From the NCBI RefSeq assembly GCF_024519725.1, contig NZ_JALJRK010000018.1, positions 29,866-93,865 of the forward strand: a stretch of DNA of 64,000 bases. The letters run 5' to 3'. This stretch comes from Microvirga sp. Mcv34 (lineage in GTDB: Bacteria > Pseudomonadota > Alphaproteobacteria > Rhizobiales > Beijerinckiaceae). This document shows, one piece after another, positions 1 through 8,537 of this stretch. A program made the position numbers and the translations under genes. Within the stretch, counting starts at the first letter, position 1, and the number at the start of each line of letters is the position of its first letter. The notes below the pieces were generated by a model. It did no database searches and was not told where the DNA came from. It saw only the letters and a program-made list of their open reading frames with translations.

Positions 1-2
1 AG

Positions 3-692
3 AGCTGGACCCGGGTGAGCGGAATCCCAATCCACGATTCAGCCGGGCATGTGAGCGGTGCCCTGGCGGTGATTGTGGACATCGATGACATCAAGCGCAG
101 CGAAGAGCATCAGCGCCTCCTGATCAACGAGCTGAATCATCGCGTGAAGAATACCTTAGCCACGGTGCAGTCAATCGCCAGGCAGACGCTCCGCAACGCG
201 CCGACGATGAATGATGCCAAGACCGCCCTGGAAGGACGGCTGCTGGCGCTGTCTCGAGCGCATGACGTGCTCACCCTGGAAAATTGGGAGGGAGCGGAGC
301 TGCGCGAGATCGCAGCCCAAGCAGTCGAGCCCTACAGCAATCGCGGTGAGGACCGCCTTCACGTGAATGGGCCCAAGGTTCGTCTGCCACCTCGGATGGC
401 ATTGGCTGTAGCCATGGTCCTCCAAGAGCTTGCAACGAATGCGGTCAAGTATGGCGCATTGTCCAACGCGACAGGCGAGATCAGGATGAGCTGGAGGGTC
501 GAGGGGAGGGCACCTGGACGTCTTCGCTTTCGATGGGAAGAGAGCGGAGGACCGCCGGTCCGAACACCGACCCGACGAGGTTTTGGGAGCCGGCTGATCG
601 AGCGAAGCCTTGCCCTCGACCTCGACGGCGATGTCCGTATCGACTTCGCTCCGACCGGCGTCATCTGCACTGTCGATGCTCCGATAGCCTGA
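3..692 (+). CDS. HWE-family sensor histidine kinase, 3' part
   Basis: This is the C-terminal part of a sensor kinase; the frame is open to the left edge, so the true start lies outside and the GTG at 15 is probably internal. The visible part begins at the end of a PAS/PAC-like segment (AGHVSGALAVIVDIDDIKR). The H-box follows (NELNHRVKNTLATVQSIA, His being the phospho-acceptor), then a W-E pair in LENWEGAEL typical of HWE kinases, an N-box (LQELATNAVKYGALS) and a glycine-rich G-box (RRGFGSRLIERSL). HWE kinases are a mostly alphaproteobacterial subfamily, often acting in light, general stress or two-component signalling without a full-length HisKA dimerisation domain. The signal and the partner regulator cannot be seen here. 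Confidence 0.88.
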   Translation, partial: SWTRVSGIPIHDSAGHVSGALAVIVDIDDIKRSEEHQRLLINELNHRVKNTLATVQSIARQTLRNAPTMNDAKTALEGRLLALSRAHDVLTLENWEGAELREIAAQAVEPYSNRGEDRLHVNGPKVRLPPRMALAVAMVLQELATNAVKYGALSNATGEIRMSWRVEGRAPGRLRFRWEESGGPPVRTPTRRGFGSRLIERSLALDLDGDVRIDFAPTGVICTVDAPIA

Positions 693-814
693 TGAGCGGT
701 ACGGTCCGGCAGGAGCCATCTCCCGTCGGACCGCCTTTCGCTTGGGCCTGGAGGCTCGTATTGGCGGAAACCAGATCCACCTTTTAGAATGGTGTACGGG
801 GCTTTCGCTTTCGA

Positions 815-1099
815 TCAGAAATCGTCAGGCCCATCCGCGCAGCGATAGCCGACAAAACATTGAGGATTGTCATCACTGGGCACGTAGGCAGGCTGAGGAT
901 ATTGGTCGACCTGGCAGTAGCGTGCGTCACGCACGAAGCGCCCATAGGTGTATTGGCCCGTGCTCAGGACAATCGCGCCTCGCGAGCTCACGAGGCCACG
1001 GTCGTCCGCGCAGGGCCGGCCTGTCGTTGACGGGCCGACCTGAGCCAATGCCCCCGTCGACAGGAAAATCATTGCGAGAGTTGAGGTCAGGCGAGGCAT
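815..1099 (-). CDS. Small secreted hypothetical protein
   Basis: This 94-residue protein has a clear Sec signal peptide: basic start MPRLTS, hydrophobic core LAMIFLSTGALA, and cleavage expected after ALA. The mature part is short and carries four cysteines, two of them in CFVGYRC, which could form disulfides in the periplasm. A GGAGAG ribosome site lies about seven bases before the ATG. I recognise no family. It stands alone, convergent with the upstream kinase gene and in the same direction as the downstream DUF1254 gene, but about 60 bases separate them and no operon is evident. Confidence 0.6.
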   Translation of the reverse strand: MPRLTSTLAMIFLSTGALAQVGPSTTGRPCADDRGLVSSRGAIVLSTGQYTYGRFVRDARYCQVDQYPQPAYVPSDDNPQCFVGYRCADGPDDF

Positions 1100-1157
1100 G
1101 ATGATCTCTCCATTGAGCGTATCGACGATCGGATCGCCGTGAGATGTTCAGTCGTCC

Positions 1158-3020
1158 CTAATCGTTGCTTGCCCGCACGAAGCGTGGCATCGCCTCAAGC
1201 GATTGCCTGGTCGCATTCGGCAGCACGATTTCGCCATCTTTGAACGTGAACTGGCTTACAGGCACCGCTGTCATGTGCTCCCCAAGATTGAGGAAGCCGC
1301 CCGTACCAACAATGGCGTAGGTCGCCGTCTTGTCAGGCGCGACGATCAGGTCCGCGACATGGCCGACACGCTCGCCCTTGTCGTTGTAGATCTCGCGTCC
1401 AAGGATCTGATTCTTCACGCTGAAGCCGCTGTAGAGCCTCTGCACATCCGCAACGGCAACGGCGACCGTCGATGAGCCTGCGATCGGCCCCGTGCCTGCG
1501 CTGCCCGTCGTCATCGGAGTGCCGGCGCTCGCCGGACCGGTCCTAGTCTGATCCGCCGCCGAGCGTTCTTCGACGCGTTCGACCATCGGTGGCTTCCAGG
1601 TGCCGTTCAGGATCGATGGGGTGGTCTCCCTGGGCCAGTACAGGCGCAGCATCAGGTTCATGTCGCCTTTCGGGGCTGGCAGCCAGTTATCCTCCTTGCC
1701 CGCGCCGGGCGACACGTTCTGGAGGTAGAGATCGACGGAGCCATCTTGGTTCTGGGCGAGCCTGTTGCGCTCACTCAGCGTGTAGCGATTGAGAGGATTG
1801 TCTACGAAGAAGAACTGCGAGTCGTACATGGTCAGCGACCAGAAGCCGTCCACCGGAGGCAATTGCCCTTTGTCGAAATGAATGACGTATCTCTCGGTCC
1901 CCGTCAGCTTGCGCCCCGAAGAGTCGACGCTGGTCATCGGATAGACGGCGTCCTGCGGCAGGTTGGCGCCCAGTCCGAAAGCCGCGACCGTGGCGCGCTT
2001 GGGATAGTCGGTTCCGTACCGTCCGAGCGTCGTGGCGACCATCCAGCCGTCTTGGATCTCGCCCATCGTGCGGACCCCGCCGGCGATCTCCTCCCAGCCA
2101 GCCCGATGAGCGCGTTCGACGCCTTTCGCAATCTCGGGATCGAGCTGGCTGGTGTCGAATGTATGTCCGGGGACGATGCCGATCTTCGCCATGCGGGCCA
2201 GCATCGGGGCATCCTCCGCCGGAGGCGGATTGTCCTTCATCAACTGCGCCACTAGGCTGAAGAACGGACCCGGCTCAAGACGGTTGACCTGCTTGCGCAC
2301 CGCCGTCTTCATGTCGATGCCAGCATCCACCTTCCCGGCAGGCGGCGAGTACGTCTTGCCGTAGGCGCTGAGCGGGACGAGCTTGATCTGATCCTGAATC
2401 GCCCAGACAATCTCGTAGTCCTCCGGCGTTCCGGAAGAATAAATCCTGCCAAGGATCCAGGCCATGCTGGTGGGCGATTTGATCTCCTTGACTCCATTCG
2501 GCAGCGTGCCGCGCCAGTTCGGCCCTGTGATGGCATAGGTCTGGGGTCCGGTACCCGTTGTGCGTTTGCCTGGACTGGCGATGACATCAGTCCAGGCGGA
2601 GAGCATCGGAAACAGGAAGTAGCGCCCGTTCATGTCGGGCAAAGACAACACGTAGGGCTCTTGGCCGACATCGACGAAGCCGGAAGTGTAGAGGGTATCG
2701 GCATTCGGTGCCGTCACATCCCTAAAGGCCGAAGTCGGGTACTCGCGCATGCTGACGAGCTGGCCCATCGGCGCGCGGGTTCCACCGGGCTGCGCGACAT
2801 TCGTAACGACACGGCGGGTCATCTCCATGGTGACCAGCGGATAGCCGTAGATGTATGCGTCCTTGGCGATCGCGAAAGCCTCCTGCTCCTTGAGACTGAC
2901 GGTGGATAGGCCGGGGCCCGCCTCGACGGCCTGTGCCCGGGCAGCTGTTGCACCTAGGGACGTCAGTGCGGTGGCCATCAGGGCTGCTGCGGCGATCCGT
3001 GAGAGACTGCTTCGAGTCAT
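1158..3020 (-). CDS. Secreted DUF1254/DUF1214 protein with C-terminal PRC-barrel
   Basis: The start was placed at the ATG at 3020 because an AGGAGG site lies ten bases upstream and the protein then begins with a signal peptide (MTRSSLSRIAAAALMATAL, cleavage after ARA). An upstream in-frame start would bury it. The 620-residue product has a DUF1254 domain at about 55-195 (motif DAYIYGYPLV), a DUF1214 domain at about 325-475 (PVDGFWSLTMYDSQ), a low-complexity linker, then a PRC-barrel-like domain at about 525-605 (GREIYNDKGERVGHVADLIV). DUF1254/1214 proteins are periplasmic and of unclear function. The fused PRC barrel is unusual, since PRC barrels normally bind partner proteins or RNA in the cytoplasm or sit at the membrane. 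It is divergent from the arylsulfatase gene. Confidence 0.82.
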   Translation of the reverse strand: MTRSSLSRIAAAALMATALTSLGATAARAQAVEAGPGLSTVSLKEQEAFAIAKDAYIYGYPLVTMEMTRRVVTNVAQPGGTRAPMGQLVSMREYPTSAFRDVTAPNADTLYTSGFVDVGQEPYVLSLPDMNGRYFLFPMLSAWTDVIASPGKRTTGTGPQTYAITGPNWRGTLPNGVKEIKSPTSMAWILGRIYSSGTPEDYEIVWAIQDQIKLVPLSAYGKTYSPPAGKVDAGIDMKTAVRKQVNRLEPGPFFSLVAQLMKDNPPPAEDAPMLARMAKIGIVPGHTFDTSQLDPEIAKGVERAHRAGWEEIAGGVRTMGEIQDGWMVATTLGRYGTDYPKRATVAAFGLGANLPQDAVYPMTSVDSSGRKLTGTERYVIHFDKGQLPPVDGFWSLTMYDSQFFFVDNPLNRYTLSERNRLAQNQDGSVDLYLQNVSPGAGKEDNWLPAPKGDMNLMLRLYWPRETTPSILNGTWKPPMVERVEERSAADQTRTGPASAGTPMTTGSAGTGPIAGSSTVAVAVADVQRLYSGFSVKNQILGREIYNDKGERVGHVADLIVAPDKTATYAIVGTGGFLNLGEHMTAVPVSQFTFKDGEIVLPNATRQSLEAMPRFVRASND

Positions 3021-3546
3021 AGGAATGGCTCCTCCTGTCCCGGTCATGGCAGGACTGTCGGTCAGTGTGGCTGACAGGAAGCGGCTTGCTTGATCGATGC
3101 GGACAATCACTTGATATTTCACGACAGGGTGGTGCGTAGGCTCTCATGTGGGGCCACTGGATCTTACCCTGATAATCCGTTGACGAAGCATCGCGAGGCG
3201 CGCAACATATTGTTCGAGGCGAGGATGTGCCGCCATGCTTGGCTGCGCAGATCAAGGCACCCCTCGTAGCTCCTGTGGTCCCCAATGTTGCGTTTGCCTG
3301 ATCGGATGCCCGCCTGAGCGGGGTTGCGATATCCGGAGCCCGCCATGGACAGGAAGTTCAATCTTTTCACAAGTGTCGGCCGTGCCCCACAAGTGTGGAT
3401 CGGCCGGGCCGGCGTGGCCCTGCCATGGCCGAGTCAGCCGTTCACGGCTTGCCCCGTTCACGGCCGCGGTGGCCCATCTGACACGGGTCTATAGCGCCAG
3501 CACAGACGCTGCTGATCCGCGAACGAAGATCGGAAGGAGGCTCAGC
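3021..3546. promoter_or_regulatory. Divergent intergenic region
   Basis: This 526-base stretch separates the divergent DUF1254 and arylsulfatase genes and must hold both promoters. It carries the AGGAGG site of the minus-strand gene at 3031-3036 and the AAGGAGG site of the sulfatase at about 3534-3540. I see no other clear motif. The sulfatase frame is open from 3235, but that segment lacks a ribosome site and any sulfatase similarity. Confidence 0.4.
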
Positions 3547-5922
3547 ATGATCAACGGACGAGACCACATCCAGCGCTCCATCCTCCCCATTCCTGATCGG
3601 ACTCAGGTGCGGCTGACGACCTACGATGCCAAGGACCCCAACACGAGGTTCGCCCCGATCGAGCCGCTGCGGCCGCCCAAGGGTGCACCCAATGTTCTGA
3701 TCGTGCTGCTCGACGATGTCGGTTTCGGCGCATCGAGTGCCTTTGGCGGTCCCGTCAATACGCCCACGGCGGAACGTCTGTCCGCGACGGGGCTCAAGTA
3801 CACCCGGTTCCATACCACGGCTCTTTGCTCGCCCACCCGTTCTGCCCTTCTGACGGGCCGCAATCACCACAGCGTTGGCATGGGGTGCGTCACAGAAGGG
3901 GCGACCTCCGCTCCCGGCTACACCTCACTGCGTCCCAATACCAAGGCATTACTCCCTGAGATCCTAAAGCTGAACGGTTACGCAACGTCCCAGTTCGGCA
4001 AATGTCATGAGGTGCCGACTTGGCAAACCGGTCCTACAGGCCCCTTCGATCAATGGCCCACGGGCGGTGGTGGGTTCGAGTACTTCTATGGCTTCATCGG
4101 TGGCGAGTGCAACCAGTATGAGCCGGAACTCTTTGAAGGAACCACAGCTGTCACTCCGCCTAAGACAGCGGAAGAAGGCTATCATCTAACTGAGGATCTC
4201 GCCGATAAGGCCATCAACTGGATGCGGCAACAAAAGGCACTGGCCGGTGATGACAAGCCGTTCTTCATGTACTTCGCTCCCGGGGCGACCCACGCACCTC
4301 ACCACGTGCCCAAGGAATGGGCGGACAAGTACAAGGGGAAATTCGATCATGGATGGGATCGGCAGCGCGAGCTGACCTTCGCTCGCCAGAAGGAACTCGG
4401 CGTGATCCCGCCGGATTGCGAGCTCACGAGGCGCCACGACGAGATTCCAGCCTGGGCCGACATGCCAGATGACCTCAAGCCGGTTCTCGCGCGCGAGATG
4501 GAGGTCTATGCGGGTTTCCTGGAGCACGCCGACCATCATGTCGGGCGACTGATCAACGCCATGGAGGGTCTGGGCATCCTTGACGACACGCTGATCTATT
4601 ACATCATCGGCGACAATGGCGCGAGCGCCGAGGGTACGTTGCAGGGTTCGTTCAATGAAGCTGTTCTGCTCAACGGCATCAGCGGCATCGAGACACCCGA
4701 ATTCCTGAAGGCACATATAGACGAGTTCGGGACGCCGGCAGCCTACAATCATTATGCCGTCGGTTGGGCTCACGCCATGTGCACCCCGTACCAATGGACG
4801 AAGCAGATCGCCTCGCATTGGGGAGGTACACGCAACGGCACGATCGTGCATTGGCCGAACGGCATCAAGGCCAGGGGTGAGCTGCGCCATCAATTCAGTC
4901 ATGTGATCGACGTCGCACCGACAATCCTTGAGGCCGCAGGTCTGCCCGAGCCCGAGATGGTGAACGGGATCACCCAGAGCCCTATGGAGGGCGTCTCCAT
5001 GCGCTACAGCTTCGATGACGCCAAGGAGGAGGAACGTCATGACGTGCAGTATTTCGAGATGTTCGGCAATCGCGGCATCTACTACAAGGGCTGGAGCGCG
5101 ATCACCAAGCACAGGACACCCTGGGTCGTGACGGCTACCAGCACGATTCCTTTCGACGAAGACACCTGGGAGCTCTATGACGGGTCCAAAGATTGGACCC
5201 AGGCTCATGATCTCGCTCAGCAGATGCCGGAAAAGCTCAAGGAACTGCATCTGATGTTCGCCATCGAGGCGGTGAAGTACAACGTGTTCCCGCTTGATGA
5301 CCGGCTCGTGGAGCGTTTTGATCCTGCGGTGGCCGGACGTCCTATTCTCGTACAGGGACATTCACAGACACTGTTTCCTGGTATGGGCAGGCTCTCTGAG
5401 CACTCCGTATTGCCCATGAAGAATGTTTCCTTCTCGATCACGGCGGAGATCAATGTCACGGATCACGCCACAGAGGGCATCATCATCGCCCAGGGTGGTC
5501 GATTCGGCGGCTGGAGCCTTTACACCCAGGACGGCAAGGCTACGTTCGCCTACAATTATTTCGGGCTCAATCTCTACCGAACGCAGGCTCAGCATTCGAT
5601 TCCGGCCGGCACGCATCAGGTGCGGGCGGAATTTGCCTATGACGGTGGTGGCCTCGGCAAGGGTGGAACTCTCACGCTGTACTATGATGGCCACGAGGTC
5701 GGACGGGATCGCATCCCGCAAACCCAACCGCTGATCTTCTCCGCAGAGGAAAGCACCGACATCGGATACGAAAGCGGATCCCTGGTTGTTCCGGATTATC
5801 CGGCGCGTGATGGGCACTTTACTGGAACGATCAACTGGGTGCAGCTCGATGTCGGTCAGGACAACTTCAGTCATCTGATCAAACCGGAGGACAGGCTGCG
5901 CTTGGTAATGGCGCGCCAATGA
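3547..5922 (+). CDS. Arylsulfatase (type I, formylglycine-dependent)
   Basis: This 791-residue sulfatase hydrolyses sulfate esters. The start at 3547 is set by AAGGAGG six bases upstream. The metal-binding DD pair is at residues 56-57 (VLLDDVGFGASS). The sulfatase signature CSPTRSALLTGR begins at Cys94, the residue that a maturase converts to formylglycine. The alkaline-phosphatase fold runs to about residue 620, including IIGDNGAS as the second metal site. The last 150 residues look like a beta-sandwich (FGGWSLYTQDG, GTLTLYYDGHEVG), as in large bacterial arylsulfatases. No signal peptide is visible, so it is probably cytoplasmic. No formylglycine-generating enzyme gene lies in the window. 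The neighbouring DUF1254 gene is divergent; a common role is only a guess. Confidence 0.93.
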   Translation: MINGRDHIQRSILPIPDRTQVRLTTYDAKDPNTRFAPIEPLRPPKGAPNVLIVLLDDVGFGASSAFGGPVNTPTAERLSATGLKYTRFHTTALCSPTRSALLTGRNHHSVGMGCVTEGATSAPGYTSLRPNTKALLPEILKLNGYATSQFGKCHEVPTWQTGPTGPFDQWPTGGGGFEYFYGFIGGECNQYEPELFEGTTAVTPPKTAEEGYHLTEDLADKAINWMRQQKALAGDDKPFFMYFAPGATHAPHHVPKEWADKYKGKFDHGWDRQRELTFARQKELGVIPPDCELTRRHDEIPAWADMPDDLKPVLAREMEVYAGFLEHADHHVGRLINAMEGLGILDDTLIYYIIGDNGASAEGTLQGSFNEAVLLNGISGIETPEFLKAHIDEFGTPAAYNHYAVGWAHAMCTPYQWTKQIASHWGGTRNGTIVHWPNGIKARGELRHQFSHVIDVAPTILEAAGLPEPEMVNGITQSPMEGVSMRYSFDDAKEEERHDVQYFEMFGNRGIYYKGWSAITKHRTPWVVTATSTIPFDEDTWELYDGSKDWTQAHDLAQQMPEKLKELHLMFAIEAVKYNVFPLDDRLVERFDPAVAGRPILVQGHSQTLFPGMGRLSEHSVLPMKNVSFSITAEINVTDHATEGIIIAQGGRFGGWSLYTQDGKATFAYNYFGLNLYRTQAQHSIPAGTHQVRAEFAYDGGGLGKGGTLTLYYDGHEVGRDRIPQTQPLIFSAEESTDIGYESGSLVVPDYPARDGHFTGTINWVQLDVGQDNFSHLIKPEDRLRLVMARQ

Positions 5923-6047
5923 CATCATGTCCAACTCTATGGAGAGACAAGCGCGCACAGGCTGAAATGCCGCCCGGTAGGAATTGGGGCGTACCGGCGA
6001 TCACTCGCATGCTTTCGTCGTGATCATATTCAGCTTGTGCGGCGCGG

Positions 6048-6464
6048 TCACTCCCGGCGGAAGCGCCTCAGCTCATCAAGGCTGACGTGCACTTCCTGGA
6101 AGAAGCGAAGAAGGGAAAGGCCAACAAAGGTGGTTGCCAAGAGAAACAACAACGCCGCTCCGTAGATATGTTGCAGTTCCAGGAGGGCGCCGAGGAATGC
6201 CAGCGCAAGAAGCAAGGTTGTGCAGAGCCCGCCCGCCAAGGACAGCCTGATTGCACTCAGTAGGAGCTGAGCCCGCTTCAGGAGATAGGCGCGATCATCC
6301 CCGATCTCCGGCTCACCTTTCCTCATCCGCTCCATCACATCCGCAAGTCGCGACATGAGGATCGAAATGAATCCGGCGACGGCTCCCAGGAAGAAGGCCG
6401 GTGCGGCGGCCTCGCTGAAGACTTTCGACAATCTCTCCGCGTCAGGAATGAGTTCAATCAACAC
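6048..6464 (-). CDS. DUF2721 family membrane protein
   Basis: This 138-residue protein has three hydrophobic stretches: near residues 20-37 (AAPAFFLGAVAGFISILM), 75-92 (LAGGLCTTLLLALAFLGA) and 99-118 (IYGAALLFLLATTFVGLSLL). Between the first and second lies the arginine-rich cytoplasmic helix LLKRAQLLLSAIRLS, the pattern of the DUF2721 family, whose function is unknown. The start is uncertain: GTG at 6464 or the adjacent TTG, with GAGGG just upstream. It is a lone gene. Confidence 0.65.
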   Translation of the reverse strand: MLIELIPDAERLSKVFSEAAAPAFFLGAVAGFISILMSRLADVMERMRKGEPEIGDDRAYLLKRAQLLLSAIRLSLAGGLCTTLLLALAFLGALLELQHIYGAALLFLLATTFVGLSLLRFFQEVHVSLDELRRFRRE

Positions 6465-6953
6465 AACCCTCGCAATCGGGTGCGGCTACCACTCACCTTT
6501 GTGCAACATACGTCATCCGCGTTCTGAGAACAAATATACCTCTTACCAATACAGGATTCCAAAAGGATGGGGAGGCCATCAAAATCCACTACACCTATAA
6601 AGAGCGTTGAGGTGGGCTTGTGTAACCTGCAAATACGGGTTTTTCTGCCCGTGTGATGTGATCAGTCAATGAGAGAGCGCTGGGTTCAGGAGTGCAAGGC
6701 AACTTCAGGCTCGATACGCTCGGCAGCCATGATCCGGGGGCTCCCATTGGTGATGCATGTCTTACAATGTCAAGGCACTGGCACAGACGGTCAAGCGGAG
6801 AAACCAGAGCAGATTATGATAGGTACAGACAAGTTGAGGGACGCAACAATGGCAATGGTGGCCTATCCTTGAGAAATGCTCGAGCTGGCTCACGGTTGCG
6901 CCTCAAGGGGCGAGCTATCTCAATGGATCTGCCCCAAACGAGGAGGGCAGCTC
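6465..6953. other. Long divergent intergenic region
   Basis: About 490 bases lie between the DUF2721 gene (minus) and the small secreted protein gene (plus). The part from 6520 to 6620 is noticeably AT-rich and is the likely promoter area for both genes. Short open frames here have no ribosome site and no recognisable protein; I see no RNA gene. Confidence 0.35.
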
Positions 6954-7286
6954 ATGCGCGGTGCACTTGTAACCTTGACCATTGCAGGGATGGTATCGGT
7001 CATCTGTCCTCGGCAGGCTGATGCTCAATCCAACATTCAACGGGTCGATGAGGGACGCCCTCTCGCCTTGAGAGTGACGCCGCGCAGGTTCTATCGTCCT
7101 ATCCCGGTCTATCGCACTGGGGTAACCTACGTGCCGACGAGCGCCTTCGATCCCGTCGCGCTCGCTCCACCGCTCGGGCCTTCGGCGAACAACATCGCGA
7201 TCATTCTGCCGGTATCTTCGGCTTCTTGTCAGGTGACCTCGATCAACGGAAGGCTGTTCGCGAGTCCTGGATGCCTCGGCCAGTAA
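6954..7286 (+). CDS. Small secreted hypothetical protein
   Basis: The ATG at 6954 is preceded by AGGAGGG and starts a clear signal peptide (MRGALVTLTIAGMVSVI, cleavage after ADA). The mature protein is about 85 residues, rich in proline and arginine early (RVTPRRFYRPIPVYRTGVT), with two cysteines near the end (ASCQVTS, SPGCLGQ). No family was recognised. It converges on the YhhJ-type permease gene. Confidence 0.55.
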   Translation: MRGALVTLTIAGMVSVICPRQADAQSNIQRVDEGRPLALRVTPRRFYRPIPVYRTGVTYVPTSAFDPVALAPPLGPSANNIAIILPVSSASCQVTSINGRLFASPGCLGQ

Positions 7287-7392
7287 TGACGAGAGGCAGG
7301 TTGCCTCATCCCATAGGGTCGCATCGAGAGACCTGCAGCGGAACGGATACGAAGATGATCCTCAATCAGATCTGCTATCGTTGCGGGAGATG

Positions 7393-8520
7393 TCACATTG
7401 CTGCGGCGGCTGTCATGCTGCGAAAACGCCATAATCCTAGAGCGAGGAAGACGCCGCCGATGACGGCGACGATCAGAAACTCCGGCCAGACCACATCGAA
7501 CCCTGCGCCGCGGTAAAGGATTGCTTGTGCGAAGCTCACGAAGTGCACAGTAGGTGAGATCTGGAGGATCGTAGCCAGCCAAGGCGGCATACTCTCGAGC
7601 GGCGTATTGCTGCCCGACAACATGGCCAATGGCAGATAGACCAGCAGATAGAGAAGGCCGAGTTGCGGCATGGAACGCGCGACCGTTCCGAGAAAGATCC
7701 CGATGGCCGTGGCAAAGAAGAGGTAAGCGGCCACGCCGAGCAGGAAGAGTGGTATCGAGCCTGCAACCGGCACGTGGAGCACGCCTTTGACCACGACATA
7801 CAGGGAAAGGCCCGCCGCTGCGATGATGATGAAGCCGTTCGCCCAGATCTTCGACATGGCAATTTCAAACGGCGTCAGCGGCATGACGAGGAGGTGGTCC
7901 AATGTGCCGTGCTCGCGCTCCCGCACGATAGCCGCTCCGGCAAGGATGATGGCGAGCATCGTGATGCTGTTGATGATGCCCATGACGCTGGTGAACCAGC
8001 CTGTCTCGGCATTGGGGTTGAAGGCGATGCGTACGATGAGACCGACCGGGGGGGAAGGAGCCTTGTCGACGCGTGACAGGAAGGCGGTGATCGTGTTGGA
8101 GATGATCTGCTGCGCATAGCTCGATCCCAAACCGGCCTGCACCATGGCGGTCGCGTCCACATTCAGCTGTATTTCCGGCTGGCGCCCCGCGAGGATATCC
8201 GCTTCGAACCGCGGGGGTATGTCGATGACGAAGGTATATCTGCCTGCGTTCATCAACGGTACAATGTCGCTTTCGGCAATCAGCTGCGGCATTTGAAAAT
8301 AGGGAAGAAGAAATGCATGCCGGACGCTGCGCGACAGGTTGGATTGGTCCTCGTCGACGATCGCAATCGACGCGTTGTGAACCTCCTGCGAGCTGCTTTG
8401 AGCTTGCGCTATGATGGCCAGAGAAAAGCTGTAGATGACGAGGCTGAGCAAGACGACATCATGCAGGAAGCTTCGCAGTTCTTTCGTGCCGAGCCAGAAG
8501 ATGTTCGAAAGCTTGCGCAT
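7393..8520 (-). CDS. yhhJ: ABC-2 type permease (YhhJ-like)
   Basis: This 375-residue inner-membrane protein has one N-terminal membrane helix (LHDVVLLSLVIYSFSLAIIA), a large periplasmic domain (residues about 45-175), and a block of five or so helices toward the C-terminus. The cytoplasmic loop carries REREHGTLDHLLVMPLTPFEI, the ABC-2 family signature. It starts 17 bases after the RbbA-like ATPase gene, and the order HlyD, RbbA, YhhJ matches the E. coli yhiI-rbbA-yhhJ operon. It is expected to pair with that protein as an exporter; the substrate is unknown. Confidence 0.88.
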   Translation of the reverse strand: MRKLSNIFWLGTKELRSFLHDVVLLSLVIYSFSLAIIAQAQSSSQEVHNASIAIVDEDQSNLSRSVRHAFLLPYFQMPQLIAESDIVPLMNAGRYTFVIDIPPRFEADILAGRQPEIQLNVDATAMVQAGLGSSYAQQIISNTITAFLSRVDKAPSPPVGLIVRIAFNPNAETGWFTSVMGIINSITMLAIILAGAAIVREREHGTLDHLLVMPLTPFEIAMSKIWANGFIIIAAAGLSLYVVVKGVLHVPVAGSIPLFLLGVAAYLFFATAIGIFLGTVARSMPQLGLLYLLVYLPLAMLSGSNTPLESMPPWLATILQISPTVHFVSFAQAILYRGAGFDVVWPEFLIVAVIGGVFLALGLWRFRSMTAAAAM

Positions 8521-8537
8521 GGCTGGCTTGTTTTATC

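Noticed and set aside
3235..3546. Upstream extension of the sulfatase frame
   Set aside because: AAGGAGG lies just before the ATG at 3547, and the extra 104 residues look like translated non-coding sequence.
4186..5361. 391-codon frame antisense to the arylsulfatase
   Set aside because: No start signal or domain; the sulfatase frame is fully supported.
7293..7307. GAGGCA/TGCCTC hairpin just after the small secreted protein gene
   Set aside because: Six pairs with a three-base loop and no T-run; too weak to call a terminator.
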